A program made the position numbers and the translations under genes. From Spirochaetales bacterium (lineage in GTDB: Bacteria; Spirochaetota; Spirochaetia; DSM-27196; SLAA01), in NCBI GenBank assembly GCA_007126415.1, contig SLBH01000347.1, positions 1-5,488 of the forward strand: a stretch of 5,488 nucleotides of DNA, written 5' to 3'. Below the pieces are notes generated by a model. It was given only the letters and a program-made list of their open reading frames with translations. It was not told where the DNA came from and did not search any database. This document shows, piece by piece, positions 1 to 4,468 of this stretch. Position 1 is the first letter of the stretch; each line of letters opens with the position of its first letter.

Positions 1-30
1 GCCTCCTGGCCGGGCGCCTCCTGGCCGGGT
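1..30 (-). repeat. 15-bp tandem repeat in the CheA linker, cut by the window edge
   Basis: The plus-strand units gcctcctggccgggc (1-15) and gcctcctggccgggt (16-30) differ only in the last base. On the coding strand they give PGQEA-PGQEA in the linker after the P1 domain. The array touches base 1 and may continue outside the window. Confidence 0.85.
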
Positions 31-524
31 GCAACGCGACCCGCCGACGCGGCGACGCCCGCGTCCTCGGCGGTGGATGCCGCGAGGTCGGGCACCGAGT
101 CGGGGTCGAGCGTCTCGGCCGCTCGGGCTTCCGCCCCGACCGACGCACGAGCGCGTAGCTCCTCGAGACGTTCGATTAACTGCTGGGATTGCGCGCGTTC
201 CTCGGCGCCGGGCTCGTCGTCGAGCGCGAGGAGCGTGCGAATATGATCGCGTGCCGACAACGTGAGGTCGATCAGCTCCTGCGTGACCGCGAGCTTCTCG
301 GCACGCACATCGTCGAGCACCGTCTCGACGCTGTGGGCAAACTCCGAGACGTGTAGGAAACCAAACATCCCGGCTGAACCCTTGATCGTGTGCATGCAGC
401 GAAACACGCTCGATATCTCGTCGGCATCGCGCGGGTTGTCCTCGAGCCGCAGCAACGCCTCCTCGAGGTTGTTCAGCAGCTCCTCGGCTTCTTCTCGGAA
501 GTTGTCTCGAAACTTGTCGATCAT
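1..524 (-). CDS. cheA: Chemotaxis histidine kinase CheA, N-terminal part (P1/HPt domain and start of linker); 3' end outside the window
   Basis: CheA autophosphorylates on a histidine in its N-terminal P1 (HPt) domain and passes the phosphate to CheY and CheB, coupling chemoreceptor arrays to the flagellar motor. The frame opens with ATG at 524 and stays open to base 1, giving 174 complete codons. It begins MIDKFRDNFREEAEELLNNL and forms a helical HPt domain over about residues 1-105. The key motif is HTIKGSAGMFGF, with the predicted phosphorylated histidine at residue 45, close to His48 of E. coli CheA. A short charged helix follows (LIERLEELRAR), then an Ala/Glu/Asp/Pro-rich low-complexity linker that ends in PGQEA repeats at the window edge. 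The P2, dimerisation, kinase and CheW-like domains must lie beyond base 1. A GAGGGG ribosome-binding site sits 5 nt before the ATG. The gene follows the STAS gene after 15 bp, in the same frame, so the two are probably co-transcribed. Another HPt-bearing hybrid kinase is possible, but this N-terminus is typical of CheA. Confidence 0.88.
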   Translation of the reverse strand, partial: MIDKFRDNFREEAEELLNNLEEALLRLEDNPRDADEISSVFRCMHTIKGSAGMFGFLHVSEFAHSVETVLDDVRAEKLAVTQELIDLTLSARDHIRTLLALDDEPGAEERAQSQQLIERLEELRARASVGAEARAAETLDPDSVPDLAASTAEDAGVAASAGRVAPGQEAPGQE

Positions 525-539
525 GAGAACCCCTCGCGC
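525..539 (-). promoter_or_regulatory. Ribosome-binding site and spacer before cheA
   Basis: Read on the minus strand, the 15 bp between the STAS stop codon and the cheA ATG contain GAGGGG followed by TTCTC and then ATG. This is a strong Shine-Dalgarno sequence at normal spacing and it fixes the cheA start at 524. No other in-frame start exists between this ATG and the STAS stop codon. Confidence 0.75.
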
Positions 540-863
540 TTATCCTTCAAACTCAACCAGTGCCTGTTCAAGCTCTTGACCGTTGGCCGGAACCTGCTTG
601 CAAAACCCGCCCCGCTGCAGCAGCTCCGCCGGTTCGCGCGATAGGCGCCCGTTGAGTCGCAAAACGACGCCACGGGACTCGGCCTCGCGTTTGGCGGCGT
701 ACAACAGATGCACAAAGGCTAGGTCGATGCGCTCGATTCGCGAGAGGTTTAGTACCACTTTAGGGTAGCGTTTGAAGGCGTCTAAGATGTGCTCCTGCAG
801 CTCTGCGATGCGCGCTACCGACACATCGCCCCGCGGAGTGAGAACTGTTACTGTCTCTGCCAT
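540..863 (-). CDS. Small stand-alone STAS-domain protein, first gene of the chemotaxis operon
   Basis: This 107-residue protein is a single STAS domain, the fold of anti-sigma-factor antagonists such as SpoIIAA. The order matches the family: a first strand with VTVLTPRGDVSVARI, a helix (ELQEHILDAFKRY), a second strand (KVVLNLSRIERID), the loop and helix DLAFVHLLYAAKREAESRG, and a strand VVLRLNG. In SpoIIAA the residue after the conserved Asp is the phosphorylated serine. Here Asp47 is followed by Leu48-Ala49-Phe50, so classical serine phosphorylation at that site looks impossible. Small STAS proteins with this kind of loop are known next to chemotaxis genes, so a structural or partner-binding role with CheA is more likely than sigma-factor control; that is inference. 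The ATG at 863 is the first possible start, because an in-frame TGA lies at 870-872. No Shine-Dalgarno sequence precedes it. The gene ends in TAA 15 bp before cheA and in the same frame. Confidence 0.85.
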   Translation of the reverse strand: MAETVTVLTPRGDVSVARIAELQEHILDAFKRYPKVVLNLSRIERIDLAFVHLLYAAKREAESRGVVLRLNGRLSREPAELLQRGGFCKQVPANGQELEQALVEFEG

Positions 864-876
864 TACAGTTCACAGT
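844..876 (-). repeat. Nested inverted repeat of four ACTGT/ACAGT pentamers around the STAS start codon
   Basis: Two ACTGT copies (844-848 and 850-854 on the plus strand) face two ACAGT copies (865-869 and 872-876). The inner pair can form a 5-bp stem around a 10-nt loop that contains the start codon. The outer pair adds another 5 bp after a small internal loop. The element overlaps the -10 box, the predicted transcription start and the first codons. It could be an operator or an mRNA hairpin. Part of it is also explained by the codons for Thr-Val-Thr-Val at residues 4-7, so chance is a real alternative. Confidence 0.4.
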
Positions 877-930
877 ATAACCGAAATCCGCGGTTTTGCC
901 ATAGGCGCTACGTCCGCGCGTCACCGTACG
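864..930. other. Intergenic gap between the protease gene and the STAS gene
   Basis: This 67-bp gap is the longest non-coding stretch in the window. It holds the candidate -10 element and part of the inverted repeat listed separately. I found no GC-rich hairpin followed by a T-run that would end transcription from the upstream protease gene. The best stem is a 5-bp AACCG/CGGTT with no T-run, next to the -10 box. Readthrough from the protease operon into STAS-cheA is therefore possible. Confidence 0.6.
874..879 (-). promoter_or_regulatory. Candidate -10 promoter element (TATACT) for the STAS-cheA operon
   Basis: On the minus strand TATACT ends 10 nt before the STAS ATG. It matches the sigma-70 -10 consensus TATAAT at five of six positions. 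It lies in the only real gap between the two gene groups. The -35 region is poor: at 16-18 bp spacing the hexamers are TGGCAA, ATGGCA and TATGGC, none close to TTGACA. There is no TGn extension. The promoter may therefore need an activator or another sigma factor. The predicted transcription start falls at about 866-868, only 3-5 nt before the start codon. Confidence 0.45.
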
Positions 931-2757
931 TTACAGGAAGTTGTGAGTTTCCAATAGGGCCGCGAGTTGCAGTCCGCTTTCGAGAAAACCTTCGGTGCGT
1001 TTGCGCACGACGATCTGCAGCAGAGCAACACGGTGGTCCTCGTTTACCTCAAAACTGCGCAGCGAAAACGGGTCGTTCTCCGATAATCCGGTTTCATCGG
1101 CCACCCCGTTCGCGTAGACGCGGTCTATAACGTAGTTGCGCTGCCACGGAAGCGTGCTTGTGTTTCTCACCGACATCCCGAACAACGGTGGAAAGAGATC
1201 GACCTCGTCAACGTACTCGAGTTGCTCCTCGATGGGGCTGAACGGGCGCTTATCGAGCGCCGTCAACCCCGAGTGCTCCTCGCCGTCTCTACGCCACTGC
1301 ACCCGCACCAGCGTGTCCGGCGTCATCCCGAGCAGTAGATGCTGCGCATCGGCTATACTGTCGGGCTCTACACCATTGATCGAAACCAAGCGGTCGCCTT
1401 TGCGTATACCGAGATCGGCCGCCGGGCTGCGCCGTGCCACGTAGGTGACCTCAAAGCCGCGCCTGCTCTCGTGTACCGAGAGGCCCAGCCACGCGTGTTT
1501 CACCTCTTCTTCTTCGTAGAGATGCGCGAGAAACTGCTTAATCCAGAACGAAGGGACAGCGAAGTTCACGCCCTCAAACTGCTCGAGCCCGGCGAACACA
1601 ACCCCGACGAGTTCACCGTCGGCGTCGAGAACCGGCCCCCCCGAGTTGCCCGGATTGAGCGGGACGTCGACCTGCAACACGTCACCGAGCTGCAAGAAGC
1701 GGCGTCCGGTAGCCGAGATGATACCGGAGCTGATACTCGAGTATAGTCCGCCCGGCGAACCAATCGCGTATATCTGGGTTCCGGGCCGCAGCTCGCGTAT
1801 ATCCGACAACGAGAACACGAACTCCGGCTCCACCTCCACCTTGAGTAACGCCATGTCAAACACGCGATCGTAGCCCACCACGCGCGCCGGAACACGTTGC
1901 TCCGGGTTCTCGGCGAGCCGCACGTACAGCCGTGAGTATCCCCGGTAGCTTGGATCCACCTCGCTCTCGATCACGTGGTAGTTCGTGAGCATGTAGCCGC
2001 GCTTGTCGATGAAAAAACCGCTGCCGATTACCCGATCGGGCCGGCCCACGCCGCGCTGCAGCCGTATGCCGCGATCCACCCAGACCGTTGCCGTGCCCTG
2101 CACCATGTCGGCGGGATCGGGTATGCGCTCGGCGAACTCGGTAAGGTCCTCCGGCACCTCGGCGTCGCGCTCCTGCAGCGCCTCAATCACCCGCCTCACG
2201 ACGTGACGGTTGTTGTGCTCGCGTCCAAGCTCGCCGTAGTTCAACAGACGCTCGCTCTCAAGCTCACCCAGATCCTCTATAAGGAGCAGCGTGGTGAGCG
2301 CGGCAACAATGTGGCCCTCCTCGCGATGTTGTTCGGCGACTCGATACAGCAAACGCTCCTCAGTCCAGTCGGCGACCGCCTCGGTGCGCTCGAGCACCTC
2401 GAGGCTGCGAAAGGCCGAGAGCGCGCTCTGAAACCGCTCCTCATCCACCGCCGCAGAAAAGCGCTGCTCGATGGCCTCGAGTGCCTGCCCCCGATAGCGC
2501 TCGAGCTCCTGCGGCTCGAACACTTCGTCGTTGCGTAAGCTTTCGAGCTTCTGAAGCGCTCGCGCAGGGCTTTCGCTTTCTATCAGGCGTTCCAGCTCGG
2601 CCTCTAGATGCTCGCGCCGGCGCTCCGGTGGAACCGGCTCGCCGAGCGGCCCGGCACACGCACCGAGCACCACCACAAGCAAGAGCGCCCCAAAAAAAGC
2701 GCGCCTGAGATCTCGATGCTTTTGTGAGTTATAAACGCGATTACTCGCTCGTACCAT
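931..2757 (-). CDS. HtrA/DegP-type (S1C) trypsin-like serine protease, predicted lipoprotein with PDZ domain(s)
   Basis: From ATG 2757 the product is 608 residues and probably degrades or senses misfolded proteins in the envelope. The N-terminus has charged residues, a hydrophobic stretch (FFGALLLVVVLGAC) and a lipobox LGAC with Cys34 as the predicted lipidated residue. Residues about 40-215 are charged and helical, possibly TPR-like. The protease domain covers about 220-415: IGSGFFID precedes catalytic His261 (TNYHVIES), Asp301 lies in FDMALLKV, and Ser372 in LNPGNSGGPV, so the triad is intact. A PDZ domain spans about 421-505 (WLGLSVHE, AADLGIRKGDRLVSINGV). A divergent second PDZ-like segment (about 525-608, with GVADETGLSENDPF) reaches the C-terminus. 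A start at 2835 is also open but would put 26 extra residues before the lipoprotein signal. ATG 2757 has a good ribosome-binding site and overlaps the preceding gene by 17 bp. The helical N-terminus is much longer than in DegP or DegS. Confidence 0.9.
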   Translation of the reverse strand: MVRASNRVYNSQKHRDLRRAFFGALLLVVVLGACAGPLGEPVPPERRREHLEAELERLIESESPARALQKLESLRNDEVFEPQELERYRGQALEAIEQRFSAAVDEERFQSALSAFRSLEVLERTEAVADWTEERLLYRVAEQHREEGHIVAALTTLLLIEDLGELESERLLNYGELGREHNNRHVVRRVIEALQERDAEVPEDLTEFAERIPDPADMVQGTATVWVDRGIRLQRGVGRPDRVIGSGFFIDKRGYMLTNYHVIESEVDPSYRGYSRLYVRLAENPEQRVPARVVGYDRVFDMALLKVEVEPEFVFSLSDIRELRPGTQIYAIGSPGGLYSSISSGIISATGRRFLQLGDVLQVDVPLNPGNSGGPVLDADGELVGVVFAGLEQFEGVNFAVPSFWIKQFLAHLYEEEEVKHAWLGLSVHESRRGFEVTYVARRSPAADLGIRKGDRLVSINGVEPDSIADAQHLLLGMTPDTLVRVQWRRDGEEHSGLTALDKRPFSPIEEQLEYVDEVDLFPPLFGMSVRNTSTLPWQRNYVIDRVYANGVADETGLSENDPFSLRSFEVNEDHRVALLQIVVRKRTEGFLESGLQLAALLETHNFL

Positions 2758-4456
2758 GCAAACTCCAGGGGGAAATCTCTCGAACATCGGGCCATACGCT
2801 CGGGGCCACGTGATACTCACGTCGCACGAGTACATCGTTCTCGTAGGTATCGCGCACCTCTATGCGACCGTCGTGCAACAGATCCCATGATACACGAAGC
2901 GGCGGCCCCGGCTCCTCGAAGTACGTGTAGACTCCGTCCCGGTTTTCGTCTACCGCGACCTCAGCCAACACCCCGGCGTGATAGCGCTTGAACGACTCGA
3001 AGTAGCCGTCGCCGTTTGAGTCGCGCAATCCGAACAAGGGTTCGTTGCCGCTGTACTCCACGATTAAGTCTATGCGCCCATCGCGGTTGTTGTCGGCAGT
3101 AACCCGATACACCTCACCGTCGTCTAGATAGGTTATCTCATGAGCGCGTTCGGTATCAGGGCGTCGCTCCTCAATGCGAGCCGCATGCCGAGTGAGTACC
3201 GCAGGGCGCGGGAGCTCGAGGTCGAACGCAAGGCTAAGCTCGGCTATCGCTTGAGGATAGTCGGAAAACCAGTTTTCTCCGAAGCCCAGCGCCGGAAAGC
3301 GAAAGCGTCCCGGAACCATAACGAACCGGAACTCGTTCTCATCGGGTTCACCCCGAACCACAGACGCCACCTCGGGGTAGGCGTGATACTCAATGCGCAC
3401 CACGACGCCGTTTGATTGCTCCCGGCGATAGAAGCGAGGTAACGACTCGGAAAACCACAGGTCGTGCTCGAACCTACCGTCGCGGTCGCGATCAAACTGG
3501 TAACGCGCCACCTGCCCGCGTTCAAGGCTGATACGCTCGCGCGGGTAGCCGTAATCGTCGCGATCGCCGTACACCACGCCGCTGTAGGTCTGGAGCTCGA
3601 GCGCAAGCGCCTCTCGCGCCGCTCCGTCCGGCAGCGATTCAAAGAATCGCGCGATGTGTTCTTTCGTTTCGAATCCACCGAACGTGCGGAAACGCTCTAG
3701 CTCCGCCTGCGGGTCATCGCTGTAGCGAAGGTATTCCGAAACCGCCTGCGGAGAGGTGCCCCCGTACTCGAAGTACTGTGCGAGCCTTCTCCGCTGCTTC
3801 TCGCCGGGCTCGAGCGAGCTCGCGTAGTGGCGGAGCGCTCTGAGATACTCGCGTTCGTTTCGCGCTGCGCGATACTCATCGAGTAGGCGCGCGACCGAGA
3901 AGCCCGGAAGCGGGTCGCGCTCAACCGCGAGCCGCATGAAGCGCGGATCCTCGGGATAGCGGCGAAGACCGAGCGCGATGCGCCGATCGGCGGCCTCATA
4001 CTGCTGCAGCCTTAGATGAGCGCGCGCCTCGTGATACAGCAGATCGGGCGCTGCACGATCCCGAGCGTGATCGGCGATCCAGCCCAGAGCGCTACGGTAA
4101 TCACCGGTACGCACCAAGAGCGAAGCAAGCAACGATAAGCCCGCGTCGGGGCTCACGCGCTCGAACGTCCCGTACAGAACCGCGCGCTCGAGCAGCTCAA
4201 CGGCGTAGCGCGTCTCGGCGGGGTCCTGAAGCAACAGCTCGGCGTACAGGGTAAGAAGATCAGCGTTGAGGTCGTCGTGCTGAAGGCCGACCTCCACGAC
4301 ACGGAGGCTCTCTTCGAGGCGCCCTTCCAGCTGCAGGCGCTCAGCCTGGCGGTAGTAGAGATCGCCGAGCTCCGAGTCGGGTGACTGGGCTGCGGCCGAG
4401 AACGCGAACATCATCATAATCGCGACCGCAGTCGCAACCGCCGCCGTTCGCTTCAT
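2741..4456 (-). CDS. Secreted protein of unknown function with N-terminal TPR-like helices and C-terminal DxNxDG repeats
   Basis: I do not recognise a named family for this 571-residue protein. Residues 1-23 are a Sec signal peptide: MKR, then a hydrophobic core, then SAAA with likely cleavage before Gln24. There is no lipobox, so it is probably periplasmic or exported. Residues about 28-170 look like four degenerate TPR-type helix pairs, for example DLYYRQAERLQLEGRLEESL and YHEARAHLRLQQYEAADRRI. Residues about 180-290 are also mainly helical. The C-terminal half is strand-rich and carries acidic loops DRDRDG (322), DNNRDG (455), DSNGDG (479), DENRDG (503) and a weaker DLLHDG (525). The last four are 24, 24 and 22 residues apart. 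The loops resemble calcium-binding sites but mostly lack the acidic twelfth residue of an EF-hand. The start follows the ftsH stop by 9 bp, and the 3' end overlaps the protease gene by 17 bp. TPR segments often bind proteins, so an adaptor or scaffold role beside the two proteases is possible but only inferred. Confidence 0.85.
   Translation of the reverse strand: MKRTAAVATAVAIMMMFAFSAAAQSPDSELGDLYYRQAERLQLEGRLEESLRVVEVGLQHDDLNADLLTLYAELLLQDPAETRYAVELLERAVLYGTFERVSPDAGLSLLASLLVRTGDYRSALGWIADHARDRAAPDLLYHEARAHLRLQQYEAADRRIALGLRRYPEDPRFMRLAVERDPLPGFSVARLLDEYRAARNEREYLRALRHYASSLEPGEKQRRRLAQYFEYGGTSPQAVSEYLRYSDDPQAELERFRTFGGFETKEHIARFFESLPDGAAREALALELQTYSGVVYGDRDDYGYPRERISLERGQVARYQFDRDRDGRFEHDLWFSESLPRFYRREQSNGVVVRIEYHAYPEVASVVRGEPDENEFRFVMVPGRFRFPALGFGENWFSDYPQAIAELSLAFDLELPRPAVLTRHAARIEERRPDTERAHEITYLDDGEVYRVTADNNRDGRIDLIVEYSGNEPLFGLRDSNGDGYFESFKRYHAGVLAEVAVDENRDGVYTYFEEPGPPLRVSWDLLHDGRIEVRDTYENDVLVRREYHVAPSVWPDVREISPWSLHGTSE
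2758..2767 (-). promoter_or_regulatory. Ribosome-binding site that fixes the protease start
   Basis: On the minus strand TGGAG followed by TTTGC precedes the ATG at 2757, a good Shine-Dalgarno sequence at 5-nt spacing. It lies inside the last codons of the TPR protein gene, as expected for coupled translation. It supports the 608-residue form over the longer open frame starting at 2835. Confidence 0.65.
2870..3094 (-). repeat. Coding region for four regularly spaced DxNxDG-type repeats
   Basis: These bases encode about residues 455-529 of the TPR protein. Acidic loops start at residues 455, 479, 503 and 525, each followed by an aromatic or aliphatic strand such as GRIDLIVEY or GYFESFKRY, then a turn (YSGN, YHAG) and a return strand. 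The pattern suggests stacked beta-hairpins. The DNA itself is not strongly repetitive, so the repeats are old and kept at protein level. Confidence 0.6.
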
Positions 4457-4468
4457 GCTCGACCCTCA
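4457..4468 (-). promoter_or_regulatory. Shine-Dalgarno sequence overlapping the ftsH stop codon
   Basis: On the minus strand the ftsH stop codon TGA runs directly into GGG, making TGAGGG, followed by six bases and the ATG at 4456. The GAGGG ribosome-binding site of the TPR gene therefore includes part of the ftsH stop codon. This points to translational coupling and a shared transcript. No promoter-like sequence fits in the 9-bp gap. Confidence 0.65.

Noticed and set aside
262..579. Plus-strand open frame of 105 codons
   Set aside because: The product is serine-rich low complexity and antisense to the clear CheA P1 domain.
881..897. Possible terminator hairpin AACCG/CGGTT
   Set aside because: The stem is only five base pairs with no T-run, and it adjoins the -10 box.
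789..1130. Plus-strand open frame of 113 codons crossing the intergenic gap
   Set aside because: It is antisense to the STAS start and the protease end, with no ribosome-binding site or domain that I can support.
1975..2538. Plus-strand open frame of 187 codons
   Set aside because: It lies wholly inside the protease gene on the opposite strand. Its translation has no recognisable domain, and the minus-strand product has an intact catalytic triad. It is a by-product of high GC.
2758..2835. Longer N-terminus for the protease starting at 2835
   Set aside because: It would put 26 residues before the lipoprotein signal and lengthen the overlap with the upstream gene. The ATG at 2757 has a good ribosome-binding site.
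2870..3094. Canonical EF-hand domains in the TPR protein
   Set aside because: The loops match the first six positions, but most lack the acidic residue at position 12 and the flanking helices; strands are predicted instead.
3244..3678. Minus-strand open frame of 144 codons in another frame inside the TPR gene
   Set aside because: The composition is Arg/Ser/Thr-rich, as expected for a shifted frame of a GC-rich gene; the 571-residue frame has a signal peptide and regular repeats.
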